A DNA stretch of 64,000 bases, from positions 3,410,001 to 3,474,000 of the forward strand of contig NZ_CP023694.1 of the NCBI RefSeq assembly GCF_008705135.1, written 5' to 3'. This document shows, piece after piece, positions 25,355 through 33,329 of the stretch. Source of the DNA: Streptomyces coeruleorubidus. GTDB taxonomy: Bacteria > Actinomycetota > Actinomycetes > Streptomycetales > Streptomycetaceae. A program made the translations under genes and the position numbers. The notes beneath the pieces were generated by a model. The model had not been told where the DNA came from. It searched no databases and saw nothing but the letters and a program-made list of their open reading frames with translations. How positions within the stretch are numbered: position 1 is the stretch's first letter; each line of letters begins with the position of its first letter.

Positions 25355-26080
25355 CTAGCGGGACCAGGTGGTGCGACCGCGGCGGTACAGCAGCACCCCG
25401 CCGGCCATCAGGGCGGCACTGGCGACCGAGGCGGCCACCAGGGCCTCACTTCCGGTCTCGGCCAGCTGGGGCAGCGGGCCGCTCTCCGTCTCCTCTTCCG
25501 GGGTGGACGGCGTCTCGCTGTCCTTCTCGGGCGCGGGCGGGGAGTCCGGCGTCTCCTCGTCGTGCGGGGTGGGGCGGTCCTTGGCCGGCGGGACCTTCCG
25601 GTCCTCACCACTCGGCTTCTCGGTGTCGTCCTCGCCGCCGTAGCCGCCGTGGCCGCCGTACGAGCTGTTGTGGCAGGAGTTCTCGGACGCCTCGTTGAAC
25701 ACCCCGAGTCCGGCGACGTTGTTGCCGCACGCGTTCACCGGCACGTCGACCGGCACCTGCACGACGTTCCCGGATCCCACACCGGGGGAACCCTTCGCGA
25801 CCCCCGAGGCGTCCGCGCCGGAGCCCTTCCCCTTGTGCGAGCTGTTGCGGCAGACGTTGCCGAACGACTCGTTGAGCGCCGCGAGCACGTCGACGGTGTT
25901 GCCGCACAGGTTGATCGGCACGTCGATCGGCACCTGCACGTTGTTCCCGGACAACGCACCGGGAGAGTCCTTCGCCACTCCCGACGCGTCGGAGTCAGCG
26001 AGGGCGGGGCTGCCATACAGGGACAGAATCCCCGTGGCGGCGGCCGCCGCGAACGCTCCCTTGCTCAGGGTCTGTCGCAT
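25355..26080 (-). CDS. Long chaplin with two chaplin domains and LAETG sortase signal
   Basis: The 241-residue precursor has a signal peptide (MRQTLSKGAFAAAAATGILS, cleavage near ALA). Chaplin repeat 1 spans residues about 32-79 (SGNNVQVPIDVPINLCGN, Cys59 and Cys77). Repeat 2 spans about 90-138 (SGNVVQVPVDVPVNACGN, Cys118 and Cys136). A Gly/Tyr patch and a 55-residue acidic Pro-rich wall spacer follow, then LAETG (206-210), a membrane helix and a basic tail LYRRGR. It should be covalently anchored to peptidoglycan by a class E sortase and nucleate short chaplin assembly on aerial hyphae. It belongs to the ChpA/B/C class; a broken rodlin gene lies directly upstream. GGAGG precedes the ATG at 26080. 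Confidence 0.95.
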   Translation of the reverse strand: MRQTLSKGAFAAAAATGILSLYGSPALADSDASGVAKDSPGALSGNNVQVPIDVPINLCGNTVDVLAALNESFGNVCRNSSHKGKGSGADASGVAKGSPGVGSGNVVQVPVDVPVNACGNNVAGLGVFNEASENSCHNSSYGGHGGYGGEDDTEKPSGEDRKVPPAKDRPTPHDEETPDSPPAPEKDSETPSTPEEETESGPLPQLAETGSEALVAASVASAALMAGGVLLYRRGRTTWSR

Positions 26081-26236
26081 TGCAGTTGTCCTCCTGCTTG
26101 AAGAATTGGGGCAGCCGGCCGCGGAACGGAGATCCACATCCAAGGTCGGCGGTGTGGCGGCGTGGAAAGTCGCAGCGCTGAACAGGAATGAGGCGTAGGG
26201 GATGCCCGCTCGCGCCGAAGGGGCCGCGGAGTCGGT

Positions 26237-26362
26237 TCAGCGTTCCTCGCCCTGGCCCATCGCGACGGCCGGTCCGCCGGCAGGCGCCGGGGCAGTGGCC
26301 GTCGTCGGCATGTCGATGGCAGAAGCGGCGGCGGCCGCGACGTTCATAGCCTCCTTGAGCAC
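26237..26362 (-). pseudogene. Truncated rodlin-like gene remnant
   Basis: A 41-codon frame from GTG 26362 (AAAGGAA ribosome site) to TGA 26237 reads MLKEAMNVAAAAASAIDMP, then GGPAVAMGQG. Rodlin precursors recalled from S. coelicolor begin MLKKAMVAAAAAASVIGMS and continue with a PAVANGNG-type segment, so the signal peptide and the start of the mature protein are recognisable. The remaining roughly 90 residues are absent: the sequence after the stop, in all frames up to the chaplin gene, shows no rodlin continuation. The signal peptide is damaged too (Gly to Asp, extra Pro and Thr). Rodlin genes normally sit beside chaplins and order their fibrils. This organism has probably lost this copy. Confidence 0.7.
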
Positions 26363-26482
26363 TGCGCGTTCCTTTCTCGTAGCGCCGCATGCTCTACTGC
26401 CTCATCAACCCGGTGCAGGAGAATTGGTTCCGCAGGTTCACCCGGTTGGCCCGCGTCGCATGTCGAAAGACCGCAACCTTGT

Positions 26483-28012
26483 TCAATCCCGGCGGCGGTC
26501 GGCCTGTTCGATGGCCTCGGCGAGTTCGCGCACCGCCCCGTCCTCCGTGGCCCCGGACAACGCGCGAGCACGGTCGGCGAGTTCGGCGAAGGGGACCGGG
26601 GCTCCGGGGAGGCGGCGGTGGCGGTCGTCGCCGGAGCGGAGGGCGTCGGCGAAGTAGGCCGCCACCGCGGTGACCTGGAAGCGGCTGGGGGCGGCACGCA
26701 GGGAGTCGTGGAGGGCACCGGTCTCGAGGTCGCCGGACTCCTCGTGCGGGTCGCGGGTGTCGGGGTCGAGCCAGCGGACGGTGGCGGTGGCGAGGTGGCC
26801 CTCGGCGCCGGGCTCGGTGCGGACGGCGTACAGGGCGGTGACGGTGTGGCCGGGGCCGACCTCGCCGCCGTCGACGCGGTCGTCGCGGAAGTCCTCGTCG
26901 GCGACCCGGCGGTTGTCGTAGCCGACCAGGCGGAACTCCTCGACGGTCTCGGGGTCGAAGGCGACCTGAGCCTTGGCGTCGCGGGCGGTGAGGTCGATGT
27001 TGCGCGGGAGTTCCTCGCAGAAGACCTTGCGGGCCTCGTCCTCGTCGGACACGTAGACGGTGTGGCCGTCGCCCTTGTCGGCGAGGCGTTCCATCAGGGC
27101 GTCGCCGTAGTCGCTGCCGACGCCGACGCCGAAGAGGGTGACGCCGTGCTCGCGGCGTTCGCCGGAGATCCGCTCCAGGATCGTGTCGGCGTCGGTGTCG
27201 CCGGTGTTGGCGAGGGCGTCGGAGACGAGGACGACCCGGTTGGTCGCGCCCTTGCGCAGGCCCTCGACGGCCGTCTCGTAGCCGGTCTCGACGCCCGCGC
27301 CGAGGTTGGTGGAGTCGCGGGTGTCCAGCTCGGAGACGACGTCGTGGATCTCGTCGCGGTTGCCGTCGAGGCGCGTCATGGGCAGGACGGTCTCGGCCTC
27401 GTCGCTGAACGTGACGATCGCGACCGAGTCGTCGTCGCGCAGCCGGTCCGTCATCACGGACAGGGACTCCTGGGCGAGGTCCAGGCGGCCCGGTTCGGCC
27501 ATGGAGCCAGAGACGTCGATGACGAAGGTGAGGGCGGCGGGCGGGCGTTCGCCGGTGCGTTCCGTGGTGCGGGTGGCCAGGCCCACGCGGACCAGGGACC
27601 AGTCCTCGTCGGCGGTGCGGGCGCCGTCCACGGTGACCGAGAAGCCGTCGCCGTCGGGGCGTTCGTAGTCCTGGCGGAAGCTGTTGACGAACTCCTCGGG
27701 GCGGACCGTCGAGGGGTCAGGGAGCCGGCCGTCGGCCAGGGCGCGGCGGGCGTAGTCGTAGGAGGCGGTGTCGACGTCGAGGGCGAAGGTGGACAGGTTG
27801 TCGGGGGCGGCCTCGCGGTCCTGGTCCTCCTGCTCGCTCGTGCCGTCCTCGTCTCCGTGAGCGGGCGCGGGCAGACCCGAGATGTCGCGGTCGGCGGCCT
27901 TGCTGCCCTCACTGCTGCCGCCTCCCCCGCTGCACGCGGTGAGCAGCAGCCCGCCCGCCGCCGTGAGCGCCAGCAGCAGCCTGCGTGTCCGGTACCGCTC
28001 GTACGGCTTCAT
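26483..28012 (-). CDS. VWA-domain lipoprotein, YfbK-like
   Basis: This 509-residue lipoprotein has a signal with lipobox LTAC (lipidated Cys27) followed by a Gly/Ser and acidic linker. An N-terminal YfbK-type region contains LSTFALDVDTASYDYARRAL. A von Willebrand factor A domain follows with MIDAS motif DVSGSM, then TNLGAG and VLVSDALANTGD, and a C-terminal DUF3520-type region (RFQVTAVAAYFADALR). It should be tethered outside the membrane and bind a partner through a divalent metal. The partner is unknown. ATG 28012 has AAGGGGG upstream. It stands alone between the rodlin remnant and the ABC operon. Confidence 0.88.
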   Translation of the reverse strand: MKPYERYRTRRLLLALTAAGGLLLTACSGGGGSSEGSKAADRDISGLPAPAHGDEDGTSEQEDQDREAAPDNLSTFALDVDTASYDYARRALADGRLPDPSTVRPEEFVNSFRQDYERPDGDGFSVTVDGARTADEDWSLVRVGLATRTTERTGERPPAALTFVIDVSGSMAEPGRLDLAQESLSVMTDRLRDDDSVAIVTFSDEAETVLPMTRLDGNRDEIHDVVSELDTRDSTNLGAGVETGYETAVEGLRKGATNRVVLVSDALANTGDTDADTILERISGERREHGVTLFGVGVGSDYGDALMERLADKGDGHTVYVSDEDEARKVFCEELPRNIDLTARDAKAQVAFDPETVEEFRLVGYDNRRVADEDFRDDRVDGGEVGPGHTVTALYAVRTEPGAEGHLATATVRWLDPDTRDPHEESGDLETGALHDSLRAAPSRFQVTAVAAYFADALRSGDDRHRRLPGAPVPFAELADRARALSGATEDGAVRELAEAIEQADRRRD

Positions 28013-28123
28013 CGTCCGTGCCCCCTTGGTCCGTTGGCGTCGCCTTCTTGCGACTGTGACGGCGCGGGGGGCCGGAACGTGCGGTACGGGGGGTTGCGGA
28101 AGCGTCTCGAAGCGGCCACGGGG

Positions 28124-28142
28124 ACCGGTCTTCGAGACCGGT
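28124..28142 (-). terminator. Terminator of hydrolase-ABC operon
   Basis: ACCGGTCT-TCG-AGACCGGT is a perfect 8-bp stem with a 3-nt loop, 19 nt beyond the permease stop on the minus strand. Confidence 0.8.
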
Positions 28143-28160
28143 GGGTGATCCTCCGTTGAC

Positions 28161-29033
28161 CTAGGAGACGACGTCCTTGCGGGCGAACCCGCGGAAGGCC
28201 AGGGCGAACAGCACGAGCGCGTACGTTACGGAAATCGACGTGCCCTGGATCATGTCCGTCCACTGCAACTGCGGTTGGACGGCGTCGAGCCAGGCGTACT
28301 GCCAGTGCGCGGGCAGGAAGTGCCGCCAGTCGCCGAGGGCCGTCACCTCGTCGAGGACGCTGCCGATGATGGTCAGGAACACCGCTCCGCCGACCGCGCC
28401 GAGCGGGGCGTCCGTCCGGGTCGACAGCCAGAACGCGAGGGCCGCGGTGACCAGTTGGGACACCATGATGTACGCGACGACGATCAGTATGCGCACGGCG
28501 GCGGTGCCGGTGGGCAGGGTGCCGCCGGTGGGCAGTTCGAGCGGGCCCCAGCCGTAGGCGGCCGTGCCGACGACGAGGGCGACGATCGGGAGCAGGACCA
28601 GCGCGGCCAGGCTCAGGCTGAGTCCGACGGCGAGCTTGGACCACAGCAGCCGGGCCCGCGGTACGGGGGCCGCGAGCAGGTAGCGCAGGGACGACCAGCT
28701 GGCCTCCGAGGCGACCGTGTCGCCGCAGAACAGGGCGACGGGGATGACGAGGAGGAACCCGGCGGCGGAGAAGAGGTTGACCGCGGCGAAGTTCGCTCCG
28801 GAGGCCGTCGCCGTGTCCATCAGGTTCACGCGGTTGTTGTTGCCGCCCGGGTCGCCGCCGACCTGGAAGGCGATGAGCAGGATGATCGGCAGGGCGAACA
28901 GGACACCGCCCATGACCATCGTGCGGCGCCGCTTCAGCTGCCGGACCAGCTCGACCCGGAACGGCAGGGTGCGGCCCGCGCGGTAGCCCTCGGCGACCTC
29001 GACGGGCTCGGCCCGGTCGGCGAGCTTGCTCAT
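28161..29033 (-). CDS. ABC-2 type transporter permease
   Basis: This 290-residue membrane protein has six hydrophobic segments and a large first extracytoplasmic loop (about residues 55-85). A conserved core SEASWSSLRYLLAAPVPRARLL is typical of ABC-2/NosY-like permeases. It partners with the ATPase domain in the fused protein immediately upstream: the ATG at 29033 overlaps that gene's stop (ATGA), giving strict 1:1 coupling. Direction and substrate of transport are unknown; ABC-2 systems usually export. Confidence 0.88.
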   Translation of the reverse strand: MSKLADRAEPVEVAEGYRAGRTLPFRVELVRQLKRRRTMVMGGVLFALPIILLIAFQVGGDPGGNNNRVNLMDTATASGANFAAVNLFSAAGFLLVIPVALFCGDTVASEASWSSLRYLLAAPVPRARLLWSKLAVGLSLSLAALVLLPIVALVVGTAAYGWGPLELPTGGTLPTGTAAVRILIVVAYIMVSQLVTAALAFWLSTRTDAPLGAVGGAVFLTIIGSVLDEVTALGDWRHFLPAHWQYAWLDAVQPQLQWTDMIQGTSISVTYALVLFALAFRGFARKDVVS

Positions 29034-31684
29034 GCTTCGGCTCCGATCAGGGTGAGGAAGGCGTCCTCCAGGCGGCGGTGCGGGCCGACCGACCGCACGG
29101 GTACGTCCAGCCGCACGAGTTCGGCGACCAGGCGCTGCGGGGTGCCGTCGGCGTCGAGCTGGACCAGGAGTCCCTCGTCGACGGGCACGGCCGAGGCGAC
29201 GCCCGGCAGGGCGGCGATCTTCTCGACGACGGGCTCGTCCACGGGCGTGGCCGTGCCCACCAGGAGGGTGTCGCCCGAGCCGACGATGTCCTCGACCGGG
29301 CCCGCCTGGACGAGCTGCCCGTGGTCCATCACGACCAGGTGCGTGCAGGTCTGCTCGACCTCCGCGAGGAGGTGGCTGGAGACGATGACCGTGCGCCCGG
29401 CCGCGGCGTAGCGGATCATCACCTCGCGCATCTCGCGGATCTGGGGCGGGTCGAGGCCGTTGGTCGGTTCGTCGAGGATGAGCAGGTCCGGCATGCCGAG
29501 CATGGCCTGGGCGATGGCGAGGCGCTGGCGCATGCCCTGGGAGTAGGTGCGCACGGCGCGGGCGAGCGCGTCGCCGAGGCCCGCGATCTCCAGGGCCTCC
29601 TCCATGTGTGCGTCCTCGGCCGGGCGGCCGGTGGCGCGCCAGTACAGCTCCAGGTTCTCGCGGCCGGACAGGTGCGGCAGGAAGCCCGCGCCCTCGACGA
29701 AGGCGCCGACCCGGGACAGGACCGGGGCGCCCGGGCTGATGGCGTGGCCGAAGACGCGGATCTCGCCGCCGTCCGGCTTGATCAGGCCCATCAGCATGCG
29801 CAGGGTCGTGGTCTTGCCGGCGCCGTTCGGGCCGAGCAGGCCGAGGACCTGGCCCCTCTCCACGCGGAAGGACAGGTCCTTGACGGCGTACCGGTCGGAG
29901 GACTTGGCGTACCGCTTGGTCAGGTCCGTGATCTGGAGGGGCACGTCGGCGAGGTCGGGGTCCGGCGGGGCGGGTGCGGCCGTGCGGCGGCGTCCCGTGA
30001 TGATCAGCGCCAGGGCGATCACGGCGCCGGCGAGCGGCATCCACCACACCCAGGCGGGCAGCGGGCCCTGCGCGTTGCTCTCGCCGAGCGCCGACGGGAC
30101 CTTCAGATCTCCCTTGAGGGAGACGGTGTGCGTGGCCGGGGTCGCCGGGGAGGCGTAGCCGAGGTCCGTCGAGGCGAGGACCAGGCGCAGCCGGTGGCCG
30201 TCGTTGACCTCGTGGTCGATGGCCGGGAGGGTGATGGTGACGTCCTTGCCGGCCTTGGCGCCCTCGACCCTGATGGGCGTGACGAGCTGGGAGGGCAGCA
30301 CCGGCTGGGTGCGGCCCGGGCCGACGTCGTAGACCTTGGCGAAGAGCACGGCGTCGTCGCTGGTGGACTTCACGTGGACCGTGGCCGTCGGGGAGCCGGT
30401 GATCTGGACGTCGTCCCGGAACGGGGCCGACTCGAACGCGGCGAACTGGCCGGGGAAGTCGAGGGAGATCCCGACGCCGAGCGAGGAGAGCTGGCTGAGG
30501 CCGCCCGCGCCGCCGAGGCCGGGCAGGGCGGAGACGCCGGGCGGGCTGGCGCCGGGCGGGTTGTCGAAGCTCTGCTCGCGGCCGGCCAGGGCGATGGAGC
30601 GCTGCTTGCTCTCCAGGCCGGGGTAGCGGTCCGAGGTCACGCCGGTCAGGCGGGGTTCGCCGTCGCCGGAGCCGAGGCCGAGGGTGCGGGTGACGCGGAA
30701 GGCGGGGCCGGTGTCGGCGCCCTTGTCGTCCTTCAGGTAGCGGTCGAACCAGCTCTGCACGCGGCCCTGGACGCGGCTCGTCTCCATGTCGCCGCCGTCG
30801 TGGCCGCCCGCGATCCAGTCGACGTCGACGGGGGCGCCGTTGGCACGGATGGCCTTCGCGGCCTGGTCGGCCTGGCCGAGCGGGAAGAGGGAGTCGGACT
30901 GGCCCTGCATCAGCAGGGTCGGCACCTTGATGTTCTTGCCGACCGCGGAGGGCGAACGCTCGTCGAGCATCTTGCGCGCCTCGGCGTCCGGCTCGCCCGA
31001 CTCGGCGACCCGCTCGTACATCCGGCACAGCGCGGGCTCGAACCGCTCGCAGCCGCCGCCGGAGTTGACGAAGATGCCGGCCCACAGCTTCTTGAACACG
31101 CCGTTCGGGAACAGCGCGTCGGCGAGGTTCCAGTACGTGATGGCCGGGGCGATGGCGTCCACCCGGGTGTCGTGTCCCGCCGTGAGCAGCGCGATGGCAC
31201 CGCCGTAGGAGGCGCCGCCCATGCCCACGCGGGGGTCGCCGGGCTTGTCGAGTTCGACCTGGGGCTGCTTCGCGAGCCAGTCGATGATCTTCGAGACGTC
31301 GGCGACCTCGCCCTCGGGGTCGTTCAGTCCGATCTTCCCGTTGGACTTGCCGAAGCCGCGCGCCGACCAGGTCAGCACCGCGTAGCCGTCTCTGGCGAGA
31401 TCCTCGGCCTGCTGCCGTACGTCGTTCTTGCTGCCGCCGAAGCCGTGGCCGAGCAGGACGGCGGGGCGGCGGCCGTCACCGCCGGAGGTGAAGTACGAGG
31501 TGTCGATACGTACCCCGTTCCCCGTGTCCAGGACCCGGTCGGCGCGGTCGACCGGGGGCACCTCGTCGGACGCGACGGCCGTCCACGTCCCCGCTCCCGC
31601 GAGCACGACGACGGCGGCCCCGGCGGCGAGGAGCCTCCGGGGCCTCCGAAGCAGCCCGTTCAGTCCGGGCAGTCGAAGATCCAT
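29030..31684 (-). CDS. Fusion: extracytoplasmic alpha/beta hydrolase (S15-like) plus ABC ATPase
   Basis: This 884-residue protein has an unusual domain order: N-terminal membrane anchor about 17-38, an alpha/beta-hydrolase domain about 50-320, an S15-type C-terminal beta-sandwich about 325-530, a second membrane helix about 545-564, and a cytoplasmic ABC ATPase about 580-884. The hydrolase has a nucleophile elbow GGASYGG (Ser159), a candidate acid Asp264 in GQSDSLFP and His295 in AGGHDGG, as in X-Pro peptidase/CocE relatives. The ATPase has Walker A GPNGAGKTTT, signature YSQGMRQR and Walker B LLILDEPTNGLDP. Topology puts the hydrolase outside and the ATPase inside. With the adjacent permease it forms a transporter carrying its own peptidase or esterase. 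The ATG at 31684 has only a weak ribosome site. Confidence 0.9.
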   Translation of the reverse strand: MDLRLPGLNGLLRRPRRLLAAGAAVVVLAGAGTWTAVASDEVPPVDRADRVLDTGNGVRIDTSYFTSGGDGRRPAVLLGHGFGGSKNDVRQQAEDLARDGYAVLTWSARGFGKSNGKIGLNDPEGEVADVSKIIDWLAKQPQVELDKPGDPRVGMGGASYGGAIALLTAGHDTRVDAIAPAITYWNLADALFPNGVFKKLWAGIFVNSGGGCERFEPALCRMYERVAESGEPDAEARKMLDERSPSAVGKNIKVPTLLMQGQSDSLFPLGQADQAAKAIRANGAPVDVDWIAGGHDGGDMETSRVQGRVQSWFDRYLKDDKGADTGPAFRVTRTLGLGSGDGEPRLTGVTSDRYPGLESKQRSIALAGREQSFDNPPGASPPGVSALPGLGGAGGLSQLSSLGVGISLDFPGQFAAFESAPFRDDVQITGSPTATVHVKSTSDDAVLFAKVYDVGPGRTQPVLPSQLVTPIRVEGAKAGKDVTITLPAIDHEVNDGHRLRLVLASTDLGYASPATPATHTVSLKGDLKVPSALGESNAQGPLPAWVWWMPLAGAVIALALIITGRRRTAAPAPPDPDLADVPLQITDLTKRYAKSSDRYAVKDLSFRVERGQVLGLLGPNGAGKTTTLRMLMGLIKPDGGEIRVFGHAISPGAPVLSRVGAFVEGAGFLPHLSGRENLELYWRATGRPAEDAHMEEALEIAGLGDALARAVRTYSQGMRQRLAIAQAMLGMPDLLILDEPTNGLDPPQIREMREVMIRYAAAGRTVIVSSHLLAEVEQTCTHLVVMDHGQLVQAGPVEDIVGSGDTLLVGTATPVDEPVVEKIAALPGVASAVPVDEGLLVQLDADGTPQRLVAELVRLDVPVRSVGPHRRLEDAFLTLIGAEA

Positions 31685-31806
31685 GCGTCAACGGTACGGG
31701 GTCAACCTGTCGAACAGTTGTCGACCGGAGACTGAAGTACGGACCCTCCCCGGGGAGTACGGGGGCCTTCGGCATACCGCGGGTGTGGTACTGCCGGAGG
31801 GAAACC

Positions 31807-33315
31807 TCAGTGGTTGCGCGGGAAGCCCAGGTCCACGCCCGCCGGGGCGTCGGCCGGGTCGGGCCAGCGGGTGGTGACGACCTTGCCGCGGGTGTAGAAG
31901 TGCGTGCCGTCGTTGCCGTAGATGTGGTGGTCGCCGAAGAGCGAGTCCTTCCAGCCGCCGAAGGAGTGGTAGCCCACGGGGACCGGGATCGGGACGTTCA
32001 CGCCGACCATGCCGGCCTCGACCTCCAGCTGGAAGCGGCGGGCCGCGCCGCCGTCCCGGGTGAAGATCGCGGTGCCGTTGCCGAACGGCGAGGCGTTGAC
32101 GATGTCCAGGGCCTCCTCGTAGGTCTCCGTGCGCAGCACGCACAGGACCGGGCCGAAGATCTCGTCCTGGTAGGCCTTCGCCGACGTGGGCACCTTGTCG
32201 AGTAGCGAGATGCCGATCCAGTGGCCGTTCTCGAAGCCGGCACCTTCATAGGTATACGCCGAACCGTCGAGGACCACCTCGGCGCCCTCGGCCGCCGCGC
32301 CCTCGACGTAGGTGGCCACCTTGTCGCGGTGGACCTTGGTGATGAGCGGGCCCATCTCGGAGGCGGGGTCGCTGCCGGGACCGATCTTGATCTTCTCGGC
32401 GCGCTCGCGGATCTTCTCCACCAGCTCGTCGCCGATCGCGCCGACCGCGACGACCGCGGAGATGGCCATGCAGCGCTCGCCCGCGGAGCCGTAGGCGGCC
32501 GAGACGGCGGCATCGGCAGCGGCGTCCAGGTCGGCGTCCGGGAGGACCAGCATGTGGTTCTTGGCGCCGCCCAGCGCCTGGACACGCTTGCCGTTGGCGG
32601 AGGCGGTGGTGTGGATGTAGCGGGCGATCGGGGTCGAGCCGACGAACGAGACGGCCTTGACGTCCGGGTGCTCCAGCAGACGGTCGACGGCCACCTTGTC
32701 ACCGTGGACGACGTTGAAGACGCCGTCCGGCAGGCCGGCCTCGGCGAGCAGCTCGGCGAGCTTGACGGACGCCGACGGGTCCTTCTCGGACGGCTTCAGC
32801 ACGAACGTGTTGCCGCACGCGATGGCCAGGGGGAACATCCACATCGGCACCATCGCCGGGAAGTTGAACGGCGTGATGCCCGCGACGACGCCGAGCGGCT
32901 GTCGGATCGAGGAGACGTCGACACGGCTCGCCACCTGCGTGGAGAGCTCGCCCTTCAGCTGGACGCTGATGCCGCAGGCCAGGTCGACGATCTCCAGGCC
33001 GCGCGCCACCTCGCCGAGCGCGTCGGAGTGCACCTTGCCGTGCTCGGCGGTGATCAGCTCGGCGATCTCGTCGCGGTGGGCGTCGAGCAGCGCCCGGAAC
33101 CTGAAGAGGATCGAGGTCCGCTGGGCCAGCGAGGACTGGCCCCAGGTGGCGAAGGCCTCCTTGGCGGCGGCGACCGCCGCGTCCACCTCGTCGACCGAGG
33201 CGAACGCGACCTTGGTCGTCACCTCGCCGGTCGCCGGATCGGTCACCGGCCCGTGCGTGCCCGAGGCGCCTTCGACGGTCTTGCCGCCGATCCAGTGGTT
33301 GACGATCTTCGTCAT
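31807..33315 (-). CDS. iolA: Methylmalonate-semialdehyde dehydrogenase (CoA-acylating)
   Basis: This 502-residue aldehyde dehydrogenase superfamily member has PFNFPAMVPMWMFP, the cofactor loop FVGSTPIARYI and the catalytic Cys in YGSAGERCMAISA. It converts malonate semialdehyde to acetyl-CoA at the end of inositol catabolism, and methylmalonate semialdehyde to propionyl-CoA in valine breakdown. It is the last gene of the iol operon here, 14 nt after the iolD stop. ATG 33315 has AAGGAG ten bases upstream; the longer frame from 33333 lacks one. Being operon-linked to iol genes favours iolA over a valine-pathway mmsA. Confidence 0.93.
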   Translation of the reverse strand: MTKIVNHWIGGKTVEGASGTHGPVTDPATGEVTTKVAFASVDEVDAAVAAAKEAFATWGQSSLAQRTSILFRFRALLDAHRDEIAELITAEHGKVHSDALGEVARGLEIVDLACGISVQLKGELSTQVASRVDVSSIRQPLGVVAGITPFNFPAMVPMWMFPLAIACGNTFVLKPSEKDPSASVKLAELLAEAGLPDGVFNVVHGDKVAVDRLLEHPDVKAVSFVGSTPIARYIHTTASANGKRVQALGGAKNHMLVLPDADLDAAADAAVSAAYGSAGERCMAISAVVAVGAIGDELVEKIRERAEKIKIGPGSDPASEMGPLITKVHRDKVATYVEGAAAEGAEVVLDGSAYTYEGAGFENGHWIGISLLDKVPTSAKAYQDEIFGPVLCVLRTETYEEALDIVNASPFGNGTAIFTRDGGAARRFQLEVEAGMVGVNVPIPVPVGYHSFGGWKDSLFGDHHIYGNDGTHFYTRGKVVTTRWPDPADAPAGVDLGFPRNH

Positions 33316-33329
33316 GGCCGGGAACTCCT

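Noticed and set aside
29078-31735. Plus-strand frame of 885 aa opposite the hydrolase-ABC fusion
   Set aside because: Shadow of a real gene; no motif and no start signal.
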